Origin: an uncultured Spartobacteria bacterium
GTDB taxonomy: Bacteria; Verrucomicrobiota; Verrucomicrobiia; Chthoniobacterales; Chthoniobacteraceae
Length of the DNA: 64,000 nt
Direction of reading: 5' to 3'
Assembly: GCA_903919125.1 (NCBI GenBank)
Contig: CAIXGS010000030.1
Location: 1 to 64,000, forward strand
Part shown: positions 22,803 to 32,586 of the stretch, piece by piece
Layout of the letters: each line of letters begins with the position of its first letter
Numbering within the stretch: the first letter of the stretch is position 1
Made by a program: the position numbers and the translations under genes
Notes under the pieces: model-generated
Database searches by the model: none
Told to the model about the DNA's origin: nothing
Seen by the model: only the letters and a program-made list of their open reading frames with translations

Positions 22803-24323
22803 TCAAGCCAACTGAGGCACGGTGAAGGGAGCCCTATCCTGACGCCGCTCCAGCACCGTCGCCGCGGCGTTTCCAACAATCACTTCCTTCACTCGGTCAA
22901 TCTTGAGAGTCGCGCCCAGCACCGCTCTTTCCGGCAGCGCCTCGTTCAACTTGAGATGCTCCAGCATGCGCCCCCATGTCTCACTGGCGTAAGCGTCAGA
23001 CTTCATTTGTTCGCGAGCCGCTTCCGGAGCCAACTGCGAACCGAGCCGGTGCGAGATTCCCGCGAACGAGCAAAGCGCCGAGGACAACTCCCCTTCCCGA
23101 CCGTTGCAATTGAGGCGCGCGGCGTCGCGACTGCGCACCGCATCGATAAAGTTGGAGTGATGCGTGGGACTTTTTGACGCACTAGCTCCATCCACTTTCG
23201 GCTCCACAACGGGAGCTTCACCAGGAAGCTGGTGCCGTCCAAACCGCTTCAGGACCTCCCCTTTCTCGTCAAAGGCAATTGCTGCCGTATAACTTGGAAT
23301 CAAAATGTGCCCTCGCTCGTACTGTAAAACCACACCGATGCCAGCACCACGGAAGACGTCCATTGTCTTATCCCCGGCCTTTGACGGCAGACCGCGCACT
23401 TCAAAATACAGCGGTGCTTTTTCATAAGGAAACGCCACCAGTTGCGTGTTAGGCGTCTGGCCGTCGTCCACGTAACCAAAACGCCCACCGACACTCATGA
23501 CAGCCGGTGGCAAACCGTGTTCGTCCATAAACCAGCGTGCGATGTCAGCCTGATGCACCCCTTGATTGCCCAAATCGCCGTTGCCCGTTTCCCACATCCA
23601 GTGCCAGTCGTAATGAAATTGTTTGCGCATCACCGGCGACATCTGCGCCGGGCCGCTCCACAGATTGTAATCTACACTTGAGGGAACCGCTTGAGCCTCG
23701 CTGACTTTGCCGATACTCGGACGCCTTTTGAAACACGTCCCATGAGCGCGCACCAACTTGCCAAGGTTCCCAGCCTTAGCCCATACATGAGCCTCGCGCA
23801 GCGCAGGAGACGAACGACTCTGAGTGCCCGTTTGCAAAATTGCACCTGTGCTCCGAACGGCGGCGACCAACTGCTTTCCCTCCCAAAGTGTATGGGCAAG
23901 AGGCTTTTCCACGTATACATCCTTACCCGCCTGCATCGCCCAAATCGCGGCCAGACAATGCCAGTGGTTCGGCGTGGCGATCATCACTGCGTCCACTTCC
24001 TTGCTATCTAAAAGACGACGTAAATCGCTGTAAACCTCAACCTGCTGCCCAGCCTTTTCCATCGCCTCCTTGCCCTTGGAAAGCACCGTTGAATCCACAT
24101 CGCACATTGCCGTCACGCGCACTCCGGGCACCTCAAGCAGTCCCTTGATGTTGCCCATTCCTCGTCCATTAAACCCGATCGCACCGATACGGATCGCGTC
24201 ATTGGATCCGCGAGCATTAGCGAACACGCGCGCGGAGACGGAAACCGACGCCGCGCCGGCAAAAAGCGACTGTAAGAACACACGCCGGGACGAGTCGAGA
24301 AGAGGAGCATTTGGGGAGAGCAT
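22803..24323 (-). CDS. Gfo/Idh/MocA family oxidoreductase with Tat-type leader
   Basis: An NAD(P)-dependent sugar or cyclitol oxidoreductase-like protein of 506 residues from the chosen start. That start places SSRRVFLQSLFAGAASV at residues 11-27, a Tat-like leader with paired arginines; a longer in-frame version begins at 24407. The Rossmann motif is RIGAIGFNGRGMGNI (45-59), with VTAMCDVD ending the second strand. The EKP signature is present (139-141, VYVEKPLAHT), and WHWMWETGNGDLGNQGVHQ in the C-terminal domain is typical of planctomycete and verrucomicrobial members. These exported paralogues are very numerous in the PVC group and their substrates are mostly unknown. The promoter side faces the small exported-protein gene at 24467, so the two genes are divergent. 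Confidence 0.88.
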   Translation of the reverse strand: MLSPNAPLLDSSRRVFLQSLFAGAASVSVSARVFANARGSNDAIRIGAIGFNGRGMGNIKGLLEVPGVRVTAMCDVDSTVLSKGKEAMEKAGQQVEVYSDLRRLLDSKEVDAVMIATPNHWHCLAAIWAMQAGKDVYVEKPLAHTLWEGKQLVAAVRSTGAILQTGTQSRSSPALREAHVWAKAGNLGKLVRAHGTCFKRRPSIGKVSEAQAVPSSVDYNLWSGPAQMSPVMRKQFHYDWHWMWETGNGDLGNQGVHQADIARWFMDEHGLPPAVMSVGGRFGYVDDGQTPNTQLVAFPYEKAPLYFEVRGLPSKAGDKTMDVFRGAGIGVVLQYERGHILIPSYTAAIAFDEKGEVLKRFGRHQLPGEAPVVEPKVDGASASKSPTHHSNFIDAVRSRDAARLNCNGREGELSSALCSFAGISHRLGSQLAPEAAREQMKSDAYASETWGRMLEHLKLNEALPERAVLGATLKIDRVKEVIVGNAAATVLERRQDRAPFTVPQLA

Positions 24324-24466
24324 CCCCGTATAAAAGCAAAAGTTTTCACTTGGGAAAGAACGAACGCACGAGCCACTCAAATCGTTCACACTTTGTTTCT
24401 GGAACATCTCCCACCCTCACACAGCGTCGGCTTGCTACAATCCTCCTCGAAAGTTACTGTAGAAGG

Positions 24467-25063
24467 ATGCGAGCACCTCCCCTGCTTATCGCTGGACTCA
24501 TTTTTCTTTGCTTCTCCCAGCAAAGCGCCACCGCGCAATCCGCCCAGCCTCAAACCGAAGGCGAGCGTCGTTTGCTTGAATGGGACCTCAATAAATCCTT
24601 TACCCCTAAGAAAAACTCCTTCTCCAGGGACTCCACATTTGGATCCAAAACCATAACGGCCCCAACAATATCCACCAAACTATTTGGATCAAAAAGCGCG
24701 CTTGAATCCGCCTCGTTTTACACCCCTGAATTCCTCACACCCCCAGGCAAAACCCAGATTTCCAACAGCGCCGCCATTCAACGCTTCTCCAACACTGGAG
24801 CGACTACAGCAGAAAGCACTCTGGGAAACAAGACCTTCACTCCAGGAAAGGACACAGTCGTTCCAAACTCCGCTAACCTCTCCAAGGCAAATGCAGCCAA
24901 TTCCTCAAAGGAATTTTACGGCAAAAACAGAATTTACGCGGGCGCTGAAGCCGAAAGGATGAAACGGCCCTACACCCCCGACAACGGTCCCAAGGGCGGA
25001 GTGAGCATGGGTCGCCAGCTCACCGTCGACGATGTGCGCGAAATTCTCAACAAAAGCAAATAG
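24467..25063 (+). CDS. Small exported protein of unknown function
   Basis: A 198-residue protein I do not recognise. It starts with a signal peptide (MRAPPLLIAGLIFLCFSQQS, then ATAQ). The mature part is low in hydrophobics, rich in Ser, Thr, Lys and Asn, and holds loosely repeated FGSK/FTPGK-like motifs (TFGSKTITA, LFGSKSAL, KTFTPGKDT), which suggests an extended or repeat-based secreted protein. The C-terminus VDDVREILNKSK looks like a short folded helix. The in-frame ATG at 24311 would overlap the divergent gene and hide the signal peptide, so I chose 24467. A purine-rich AGAAGG directly abuts this ATG, too close to act as a normal binding site. The MoxR operon follows after 86 bp; whether they are co-transcribed is unclear. 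Confidence 0.68.
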   Translation: MRAPPLLIAGLIFLCFSQQSATAQSAQPQTEGERRLLEWDLNKSFTPKKNSFSRDSTFGSKTITAPTISTKLFGSKSALESASFYTPEFLTPPGKTQISNSAAIQRFSNTGATTAESTLGNKTFTPGKDTVVPNSANLSKANAANSSKEFYGKNRIYAGAEAERMKRPYTPDNGPKGGVSMGRQLTVDDVREILNKSK

Positions 25064-25072
25064 CGCTTTGAG

Positions 25073-25103
25073 TTGACCTCAAAAACTTTGTCCCACCTAT
25101 CTT
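25073..25103 (+). promoter_or_regulatory. Possible promoter of the six-gene MoxR operon
   Basis: TTGACC (25073-25078) and TATCTT (25098-25103) are separated by 19 bp and lie about 47 bp before the GTG of the MoxR fusion gene. The spacing is two bases longer than ideal and the match is modest, so this is only a candidate. Confidence 0.25.
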
Positions 25104-25149
25104 TTATTTTACTCCCTAAAACAATCAGCCTCGTCTGATAATCTTACGC

Positions 25150-27012
25150 GTGCTGGAACTAAAGGATATTTCTCTCCCCCCAACCGCTGTTGCTGGTTCG
25201 TCCTCGCATCTTGAAGACGTCAGTTTTCACTTAGACAGCACCTCGAGCTTAGTCGCTGTACTCGGCAGCGCCGCCACAGGAACCTCGCTTTTCCGCACCC
25301 TCGCGGGCCTGACCCCGCACTGTTCCGGTCTCATCAAGTACAACTCAGCCCCCCTCGAAGCACTGCGGCTCACCGACCCACTCTGCGTTGCCCTACTCAC
25401 TAACGACGAGGAACCCGCTCAGGATACGCCCCTTGGCATCTGGCTCTCAAACCGGTTGAGATATTCCAACTTATCTCCCGAACTCGGCGAAGAAAGATTG
25501 CGAGAAGCCCTAGATGCCACAGCTTTAACCCAGCTGCAAAGCACTCCCTTTAAGGATCTTTCTACTTCACAAAAAATCGCCGCACGTCTTGCCTCGGGCT
25601 TGCTTCAAGCCCCAAAATTACTGCTCCTAGACCGACTTGAGTGCGAGTTGAGCGAATCGGAGCGCTCAGAACTGCTCCTGCGACTCCGGACAGTCACTCA
25701 ACGTGGTTGCACGGTTTTCTATACAACGGAAGCCCTCGAAAACATCACACTCCCCGACTCCGTTCTGGTGCTAAACGAGGGACGTCTTGTTTTCCATGGC
25801 ACCCCCTTCCACGTCCTGCACTATTTTGACATCACTTCGAGTGCCACCCTACCCGAGTGCCTCGCAAAGCGCTCCGCAGAAGATTGGACCCGCTCGTGGC
25901 GCAAGCATCGGCCCACTTATTACAAACTGCTCTTTGGGGATGAAACCAACGAACGAAGCGACGTTAAGGATCATCCGCCCATCGCTGCGATTGTCGCTCC
26001 GCTTCCCTCAGACGATGAACAGCGTGCTGAATTCATTGTCGAAATGCACGGAAAGCTCCGCACTGAAATAGGAAAGCTTATCGTCGGACAGGAAGAGGTT
26101 ATTGACCAACTCCTTATCGCGGTGCTTGCCGGCGGCCACTGCCTGCTCGAAGGCGTTCCGGGCCTCGCCAAAACCGCCGTAATTCGCTCCCTCGCCCTCA
26201 CCATGCAACTGGGCTTCCGACGCATTCAATTCACCCCGGACCTCATGCCAGCCGACATCACCGGCACCGACATTCTGCAAGAGGACCCAGTCACTGGCCG
26301 CAGAAATCTTGTGTTCCAGAAAGGCCCCATCTTTACCCAGATGCTTCTCGCGGACGAAATCAACCGCACCCCAGCCAAAACGCAGGCCGCGTTGTTGGAG
26401 GCAATGCAGGAACACTCCGTGACAGCAGGCGGTCACACGATAAAGCTGGAACAACCCTTCTTCGTATTAGCGACTCAAAATCCGATCGAACAGGAAGGCA
26501 CTTATCCACTTCCAGAGGCGCAAAAAGACCGCTTTCTCTTCCACGTACGTGTCGGCTATCCCGACAGGGAATCAGAACGGCAAGTCATCGAACGCACCAC
26601 CAGCGAGTACAAAGCTGACATCCAACCCGTCATCGACGGCCCGCAAATCCTGGAATGTCAGCAAACCGCTCGTCGGGTTCCTGTTCCGGCGCATGTCATG
26701 GACTTTGTGCTGGATCTGGTACGAAGCACTCGCCCGGAGGAAAAAGATGCGCCGCCATTTGTGCGCGAGCTTCTGGCTTGGGGCGCAGGGCCGCGCGCGT
26801 GCCAGTGCCTAATCAGTGCAGGAAAAGTCAGGGCGCTGCTCAAGGGCAGGGTTCACGTGAGCATTGAAGATATTGAAGCCTTGGCTCTTCCTGTGCTTCG
26901 GCATCGAATCGTCCCCACTTTCAGTGCTGAATCCGAGGGCATGGATTCCGATAAAATCATCGCGAAGCTCCTCTCCTCCGTGCCCCGCCCCAACGCGAAA
27001 GGGTTGCTCTAA
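25150..27012 (+). CDS. Fusion of a degenerate ABC-type ATPase domain with a MoxR-family AAA+ ATPase
   Basis: A 620-residue cytoplasmic protein with a GTG start. Residues 295-620 are a canonical MoxR AAA+ ATPase: Walker A GVPGLAKT (335-342), Walker B LLADEINR (399-406), sensor ATQN (441-444), and the PEAQKDRF segment with the arginine. MoxR proteins remodel or activate VWA-domain partners, which follow directly downstream. Residues 1-230 have the layout of an ABC transporter nucleotide-binding domain of the ABCG/drug-export type, ending in [16 protein letters not shown]. Every catalytic motif is changed: the Walker A position is GSAATGTS (39-46) without lysine, the signature is LSTSQ (137-141), Walker B is LLLLDR (157-162) without glutamate, and the H-loop position is FYTTE. 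It is therefore probably a non-hydrolysing regulatory or scaffold domain. The stop lies 11 bp before the next gene. Confidence 0.9.
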   Translation: MLELKDISLPPTAVAGSSSHLEDVSFHLDSTSSLVAVLGSAATGTSLFRTLAGLTPHCSGLIKYNSAPLEALRLTDPLCVALLTNDEEPAQDTPLGIWLSNRLRYSNLSPELGEERLREALDATALTQLQSTPFKDLSTSQKIAARLASGLLQAPKLLLLDRLECELSESERSELLLRLRTVTQRGCTVFYTTEALENITLPDSVLVLNEGRLVFHGTPFHVLHYFDITSSATLPECLAKRSAEDWTRSWRKHRPTYYKLLFGDETNERSDVKDHPPIAAIVAPLPSDDEQRAEFIVEMHGKLRTEIGKLIVGQEEVIDQLLIAVLAGGHCLLEGVPGLAKTAVIRSLALTMQLGFRRIQFTPDLMPADITGTDILQEDPVTGRRNLVFQKGPIFTQMLLADEINRTPAKTQAALLEAMQEHSVTAGGHTIKLEQPFFVLATQNPIEQEGTYPLPEAQKDRFLFHVRVGYPDRESERQVIERTTSEYKADIQPVIDGPQILECQQTARRVPVPAHVMDFVLDLVRSTRPEEKDAPPFVRELLAWGAGPRACQCLISAGKVRALLKGRVHVSIEDIEALALPVLRHRIVPTFSAESEGMDSDKIIAKLLSSVPRPNAKGLL

Positions 27013-27023
27013 CCAACCTAACC

Positions 27024-27950
27024 GTGAAACCGCTGCCACCCCCAAGCGGAGAGCAGTCGCCTAAGCCAGGCACCAGCGGCCTCTTTCGCCGACTCTCTGC
27101 ACTGCAGTTGCTGGCGAAAAAGCTACTCGACGGCCTCTCCTCTGGCATCCACAAATCGCCTCGAAAAGGCGCCAGCGTGATCTTTAAACAGCATCGCCCC
27201 TACATCCCAGGCGATGAAGTGCGGCATCTGGATTGGCGCGTATTTGCCCGCAGCGACCGCTTTTACATTCGTGAATACGAGCAGGAAACCAATATCAGGG
27301 TGACACTTTTAGTCGACCTGAGTGGCTCCATGAACTATTCAGGAACCCACGCTCCATGCTCCAAAGCAGACTACTCCAAGCAATTAGCATCTGGCCTTGG
27401 TGCCGTCTTCATCCAACAGCAGGACTCTGTCGGCTTGCTCACCTTCGATTCGCGCATTCGAACCTTTCTTCCTCCACGGGCGCGCCCCAGCCACTTGCAG
27501 GCCCTAAGCACCGCCCTAGCGCGTGAATTGCCAGGAGGAGAAACCTCCATCCACAAGGTGCTGAAGGAGGCCGCGCCCCGGTTTGGAAAAAGAGGATTGC
27601 TGATACTGATTTCCGATTGTCTGGACCAACCCGCCGAACTCATCCGGGCACTCTCTCTACTGCGTCAGCAACACCACGAAGTTCTCGTATTCCAAATCCT
27701 CGATCGCGACGAACTCTCTTTTCCTTTCACAGGCTGGACTCGCTTTGAATGTCTTGAGGCTGATGGCCTTTACTTAGATGCGGACGCCGCCGCACTGCGC
27801 CGGACCTATATGGAAAACTTCGAGCGATTCCAACAAGAACTCACAGCGGGCTGCCGTCGTAATCAAATCGAATTATATCGCGTAGTCACCGACGAATCTC
27901 TGGAAGCCACATTGAGCGCCCACCTCAGCCGTCGCTTAAAGCGGCGTTGA
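27024..27950 (+). CDS. DUF58 domain protein with VWA-like fold
   Basis: A 308-residue soluble protein of the DUF58 family, the usual genetic partner of MoxR ATPases. The family signature is clear at 57-76 (HRPYIPGDEVRHLDWRVFAR). A MIDAS-type metal site DLSGS follows at 98-102, with a second acidic loop ISDCLD. The length is normal for DUF58 proteins, and I see no transmembrane helix, unlike some longer relatives. It starts at a GTG 11 bp after the MoxR stop and is followed after 16 bp by the BatA-like gene, so it is clearly part of the operon. Family knowledge suggests it is a client or adaptor of the MoxR ATPase in assembling or monitoring an envelope complex. The actual ligand is not known. 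Confidence 0.9.
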   Translation: MKPLPPPSGEQSPKPGTSGLFRRLSALQLLAKKLLDGLSSGIHKSPRKGASVIFKQHRPYIPGDEVRHLDWRVFARSDRFYIREYEQETNIRVTLLVDLSGSMNYSGTHAPCSKADYSKQLASGLGAVFIQQQDSVGLLTFDSRIRTFLPPRARPSHLQALSTALARELPGGETSIHKVLKEAAPRFGKRGLLILISDCLDQPAELIRALSLLRQQHHEVLVFQILDRDELSFPFTGWTRFECLEADGLYLDADAAALRRTYMENFERFQQELTAGCRRNQIELYRVVTDESLEATLSAHLSRRLKRR

Positions 27951-27966
27951 AAAAAGCAAGGCACCG

Positions 27967-30138
27967 ATGACTTTTCTCAACGCCACACTCCTCACTGGCA
28001 CCGCGGCTGGCAGCATCCCCCTGCTGATTCACCTCCTGCAAAAAAACAAACGCAAGCCTCTTCAGTGGAGCGCTATGCAGTTTCTGTTCGCACAAAATAT
28101 CAAGCAAAGACGTAGGCTCCGCCTCGAGCAACTTCTCTTACTTTTGCTCCGCGTCTCCATCCCCGTGCTACTCGCCCTTTGCATGGCGCGCCCGCTCCTT
28201 TCGAGCCTACGTGCGCCTTCACGGAGGCTCCCCACCTCGCTCGTGATTCTTCTAGATGACAGCGCTTCAATGGACTCTCCCGCCGGTCCATCGTCCGCAT
28301 TTGCGCGCGCAAAGTCGGTAACGGAAAAGCTCCTGCACAGTTTGCCCAGAGGATCTGAGGTCGCCCTTCTTGGAATGAGTGACCCACAGCTGCCGTGGAG
28401 CGAATTTACAGTCAGCACAGAACGCGCGCTCGCACTGCTTGCTGAGAGGAATCCGCTGCCGGCGGCGGCGCTTGTGAAAGATAGTCTGGACGCCGCAACC
28501 GAGCAGTTTTCAAAAGCCCATCTGCCCACGCGGAGACTGGTAATCATCAGTGACTTTCAGAAGTCCAATTGGTCAACCCAAGATGCAGTCCCGCGAGAAA
28601 ATGCGATCGAACGATTACGAGCGCTCTCGCTTCCTCCAGAGATCACACTTTGCGACATAAGCTCCGCCCCCATCGAAAACGTAGCGGTTGAATCCATACA
28701 CTTCTCCAACCTTCCTGTCGGCATCGGGCAGCGGATGCGCTTTCGTACCACCCTTCATAATTACGGAAAGAAGCCCCGCTCAAACCTCTTGGTTTCATGG
28801 ATTTTTGACGGCGCGAGCGAAACTCCAGTAAGTTGTTCAATCGCAGCGAACGAAAGTGCACAGCTACTTTTCGAGAAGGTCTTCTCAGAGCGCGGCGTAC
28901 ACACCGTGCAGGTTTCTGTTGAACACGATCAACTTCCCGCTGACGACACCGCTTGGGCGAACCTCACCGTGTGTGAACCACTGCCAATACTTCTCGTCAA
29001 CGGCAGTCCCTCCAAGGAGCCCTTGGAAGGTGAAACAGATTTCCTGCAGCTCGCACTGCAACCCACCGCAACCCAAAAGACCCAAGCGGAAAGTTTATTT
29101 CTAACAGAAGTGGTCGATCCCAACACGTGGAGCGAGAAAGCCATTCTGGGCGCCAAAGTTGTCGTCTTGGCCAACGTCACCTCACTCAGCAACCAACGTC
29201 TCTCAAGGCTAGAGGCCTTTGTTCAAAAGGGCGGCGGCCTCGTCGTATTCACGGGCCCACAAATCGACGCAGACTGGTACAACAAAAATCTCCACCGCGC
29301 GGGTCGCGGAGTTCTTCCAGCGCGCATTGATGCCCTCCAAAATCTCCGAGGCGATGCGGCACAACATCCCCCGAGCCTTATCATTCAGACTGCCGGTCAT
29401 CCCATTCTGGAACCGTTCTCAAGTTCAGATACACCTTTTCAGGATCTGCGTATCCAGTCGTGGTTTACCCTCCGCGCGCCTGCCACCGCGGACTCCACGC
29501 CTCAGCCAACTACAGTCCTCGCACTCGAGGACGGCTCTCCCGTTCTCGTAGAGCGCAGATACGGCGATGGTATCGTCCTCCAATGCGCCATTCCCTGCAG
29601 CCCCACTTGGAGTAACCTGCCAACGCGTCCCACGTTTGTCCCCTTGATGCAGAAGCTCATTGCCTACGCAGCGAACGCGAATTCCAGCCCCCAGAGCCTT
29701 TTCACAGGCGACTCAATCACCGCTTATCTGCCAACAAAAGTTGGCGCTGCTTCCGCTAGAATCATCACGCCGACTGGAAAGAGCGTCCCGCTCCCCATTC
29801 AAAAGAAAGACGACTCCGCTTTTGTGGAATACGCTGACACGCGTCTTCCGGGAATCTATTCGGTTGCCACCGAGGGCCAACCCAACCAACTCTTTGCGCT
29901 CAACCTTCCCCAATCGGAATCAAATCCCGAAAAACTTTCAGCCGAAGCACTCCAAACTTTTGCGCGCCAATCTGGGGCCACATTGCTCCAGACAGAGGAT
30001 TCCCTCGAGCTCCCTCCTCCGCAAGGCGGCTTTGGCAGGGAAATTTGGACACCGTTGCTTTGGCTGGTCCTTGCACTGCTCTTTGCAGAATCCCTTCTTT
30101 TGCAACGCTTCCACCTTAGGAAGGAGCCCACTCCGTGA
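27967..30138 (+). CDS. BatA-like membrane protein with VWA domain
   Basis: A 723-residue inner-membrane protein. The first 80 residues match the BatA aerotolerance N-terminal region: a short helix with IPLLIHLLQKNKRKPLQWSA, a basic stretch QNIKQRRRLRLEQ, and a second membrane helix. A VWA domain follows with metal-site residues D97, S99 and S101 in LDDSAS. The long middle part looks beta-rich and extracytoplasmic, and includes a region like a glutamine-amidotransferase fold (VVVLANVTSLSNQ, GGGLVVFTGPQ). A final helix (WLVLALLFAESLLL) near the C-terminus re-enters the membrane. This layout (BatA head, VWA, GATase-like, C-terminal helix) is common in the PVC phyla. The stop overlaps the next gene by four bases, which suggests translational coupling. 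Confidence 0.85.
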   Translation: MTFLNATLLTGTAAGSIPLLIHLLQKNKRKPLQWSAMQFLFAQNIKQRRRLRLEQLLLLLLRVSIPVLLALCMARPLLSSLRAPSRRLPTSLVILLDDSASMDSPAGPSSAFARAKSVTEKLLHSLPRGSEVALLGMSDPQLPWSEFTVSTERALALLAERNPLPAAALVKDSLDAATEQFSKAHLPTRRLVIISDFQKSNWSTQDAVPRENAIERLRALSLPPEITLCDISSAPIENVAVESIHFSNLPVGIGQRMRFRTTLHNYGKKPRSNLLVSWIFDGASETPVSCSIAANESAQLLFEKVFSERGVHTVQVSVEHDQLPADDTAWANLTVCEPLPILLVNGSPSKEPLEGETDFLQLALQPTATQKTQAESLFLTEVVDPNTWSEKAILGAKVVVLANVTSLSNQRLSRLEAFVQKGGGLVVFTGPQIDADWYNKNLHRAGRGVLPARIDALQNLRGDAAQHPPSLIIQTAGHPILEPFSSSDTPFQDLRIQSWFTLRAPATADSTPQPTTVLALEDGSPVLVERRYGDGIVLQCAIPCSPTWSNLPTRPTFVPLMQKLIAYAANANSSPQSLFTGDSITAYLPTKVGAASARIITPTGKSVPLPIQKKDDSAFVEYADTRLPGIYSVATEGQPNQLFALNLPQSESNPEKLSAEALQTFARQSGATLLQTEDSLELPPPQGGFGREIWTPLLWLVLALLFAESLLLQRFHLRKEPTP

Positions 30139-32570
30139 CCGCGCTGCGTTTTACAGGCGACTTGCTACCGCTCTACGGCGGACTCGCTGCATTACTTCTT
30201 GGCGCAGCAGCCTTCACTCTTTGCCACCGTGAAACCAAACACGCTGGATCCAAACTCGCCCGCTCACTCCCATGGTTACGGGCCGCAGCAGTTGCCCTTA
30301 TTACACTAATTCTCACTGAGCCGACTCTTTTTCACCGGTACACTTTGGGAACCCAAACCAAGCTATTACTCCTCGTGGATTGCTCGCAGAGCATGAGTGT
30401 GTCGGATCCAGAAATGGCCCCGACAAGGAAAATGGCTATCGCCCAAACCCTCCATCTGCTTCCGCCGGAAGCAAAAACCGATCAGCCCGGGAATGACACT
30501 AATGACCGGAAGACCCGCGCAGCCCTCGAAAAGTTAGACGCAATGCCGCGTGCAGAACGTTTGCGAGCCGCCCTGTTAGACGGAGGCGCAAGCAGTTTGT
30601 TAGCGGGCCTTGCACAGCGATTCGAAATCGAGCTCGCTGCATTAAACGATTCCCGTACCCAACTGCTCTGGACCTCTTCCGACGGCGTGGAAAAAAGCCC
30701 GACGTCATTACCCGCAGCTAGCGCAATGACCACTGATTTGCGCTCTCCACTCCTGGAGCGAATCAGCACGCGCACCAACCGTGACGCCTCCGCGCAGCCT
30801 AGTGCTTCAACGGAACCCCACACTGCGGTGGTTTTGTTTTCCGACGGCCAACACAACGTCAACGGCTCTCCAGTGGACGTTGCAAAGCAATTGAACGACA
30901 GAAATATACCGATCATCACCGTGGGCTTTGGAAACGAGGCTCCCCCACCGGACCTCGCTGTCGCAGGCATCGATGCTCCCGAAATTGCCTTCGTCGAAGA
31001 TCGTGTCCACGGTTCATTTAACCTCTACGACGATCTCCCCAGCGGCCAAGCATTCCAAATCTCAATCCGCTGCGGAGACACAGTGGTTTGGGAAAAGGAA
31101 ATGCTCAGCGCGAAAAGGCATCTGGTGAAAGTGCCGTTCGATTTTGCGCTAAAGCCGCTACTGAATTTAACCTCCGCCACCGCTGCTCCAACGCAGGCGG
31201 AGCGCCTCGACTTCAAAGCCGTCATCAGCCCCGCGCCGCAAGAGCGCGAGCTTCGCAATAACCAAGCGGACTTCTCCATCCTCACCACGGCCGGAAAAAG
31301 ACGTCTGCTCCTGCTGGACGGACGCCCCCGGTGGGAGACGCGTTACCTCAGAAACTTATTCGAGCGGGATCCTCAATGGCAAATCAATGCCCTAATCGCC
31401 GACTCCTCAGACTCTGCCTCTGGCTGGCCGAGAGGTACCGTCACCGGTTCCTTCCCCGCCACCGAAAATGCACTCAAGGAGTACGATCTTATCATTCTGG
31501 GAGATGTCCCGCGTGCACTATTGAGTGATACGGAACTACAATGGCTTGAGCGTTTTGTATCAAAATCAGGAGGGGGCATTCTCTTTCTGGATGGCATGCG
31601 TCACTCGCTAGAAGGCTACTCCGAGGGCCCTCTCGCAGCAGTGCTTCCCGTCAGCTTTCCCAGGACTCGTGACACCTCTCCAGTTCGCCTACTCGAACGT
31701 CTAGAGCCCACCGCGCGCGGCCTAAAATCAGCAGCGCTCGCACTCGAGCAATCGGAAGACGGAACCTCTGAAGCGTGGCGTTCACTAGCCCCACCCAAAA
31801 ACTTTGGGCGATGCGAGATATTGCCCGGAAGCGAAACACTTCTCGAGGGAGTGTACGATGGAGGCAGAGCTCCCGCACTGGTTCTGCGGCGTTACGGCGC
31901 AGGCCGAGTTTTGTACCAAGCATTCGACGAATCGTGGCGCTGGCGAAACGAGATCGCGGGAAAATATCAGGAGCGTTACTGGAGTCAGTTGGTCCAGTAT
32001 TTATCTCAAACTCCATTTCCAAACGATGCTGCCAAGTTTGTGATCTCAACGGATGCCATCACCTACAATCCTGGAGGCAAAGCAGAGGTTCGCGTGCGTC
32101 TTCGAGATGGCGGGAAAGAAGCCTCCGCCAAAGAGGATGTTCGAGCCGTACTTTGGCGCGGGGACAAGCGCGTAGCATCCTTCCCAATCGTTGCGGAGTC
32201 AGGAGAAACTGCAATTTTATCCGGACATACTGGCGCGTTAGAGTCTGGCGGATACGAGGTAAGCATCGAAAACTTGGCCGCCTCGGGATCGGAAGTAAGG
32301 GCCCGTTTTGAAGTACGACAACCTGCAAACTCTGAACTCAGCAATCTGACGCTGAACGAGGAAATGCTGCAACTCATGGCGGCAAATTCCCACGGAACGT
32401 ATTTTCGGGAAGAAAATATCGGCCAACTACTCTCGACTCTCAATCCTTTGCAGAGCGGACGGATCATCGAATCCGAGACGCCGATCTGGCAAAGTGGCTG
32501 GTGGTTTTCCGTTGTGATGCTACTTCTCACCTTTGAATGGGCGCTTCGCAAACGCATTGGCTTGCTGTAA
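30135..32570 (+). CDS. VWA-domain membrane protein with glutamine-amidotransferase-like region
   Basis: An 811-residue membrane protein. Two N-terminal helices (about 11-30 and 46-62) are followed by a VWA region with D82, S84 and S86 in VDCSQS and by VLFSDGQHN near residue 235. The middle holds a class I glutamine-amidotransferase-like segment (YDLIILGDVPRALL, then GGGILFLDGMRHS) without a catalytic Cys in the usual nucleophile turn. Near the C-terminus a helix (WWFSVVMLLLTFEWAL) closes the protein. The GTG start overlaps the preceding TGA as GTGA, and AAGGAG at 30121-30126 lies 8 bases upstream, one of the few good ribosome binding sites in the window. It is a paralogue-like partner of the preceding BatA/VWA protein, so the operon offers two membrane VWA proteins plus DUF58 for one MoxR ATPase. 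Confidence 0.85.
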   Translation: MTALRFTGDLLPLYGGLAALLLGAAAFTLCHRETKHAGSKLARSLPWLRAAAVALITLILTEPTLFHRYTLGTQTKLLLLVDCSQSMSVSDPEMAPTRKMAIAQTLHLLPPEAKTDQPGNDTNDRKTRAALEKLDAMPRAERLRAALLDGGASSLLAGLAQRFEIELAALNDSRTQLLWTSSDGVEKSPTSLPAASAMTTDLRSPLLERISTRTNRDASAQPSASTEPHTAVVLFSDGQHNVNGSPVDVAKQLNDRNIPIITVGFGNEAPPPDLAVAGIDAPEIAFVEDRVHGSFNLYDDLPSGQAFQISIRCGDTVVWEKEMLSAKRHLVKVPFDFALKPLLNLTSATAAPTQAERLDFKAVISPAPQERELRNNQADFSILTTAGKRRLLLLDGRPRWETRYLRNLFERDPQWQINALIADSSDSASGWPRGTVTGSFPATENALKEYDLIILGDVPRALLSDTELQWLERFVSKSGGGILFLDGMRHSLEGYSEGPLAAVLPVSFPRTRDTSPVRLLERLEPTARGLKSAALALEQSEDGTSEAWRSLAPPKNFGRCEILPGSETLLEGVYDGGRAPALVLRRYGAGRVLYQAFDESWRWRNEIAGKYQERYWSQLVQYLSQTPFPNDAAKFVISTDAITYNPGGKAEVRVRLRDGGKEASAKEDVRAVLWRGDKRVASFPIVAESGETAILSGHTGALESGGYEVSIENLAASGSEVRARFEVRQPANSELSNLTLNEEMLQLMAANSHGTYFREENIGQLLSTLNPLQSGRIIESETPIWQSGWWFSVVMLLLTFEWALRKRIGLL

Positions 32571-32586
32571 CATAAGATTGCTGCGC

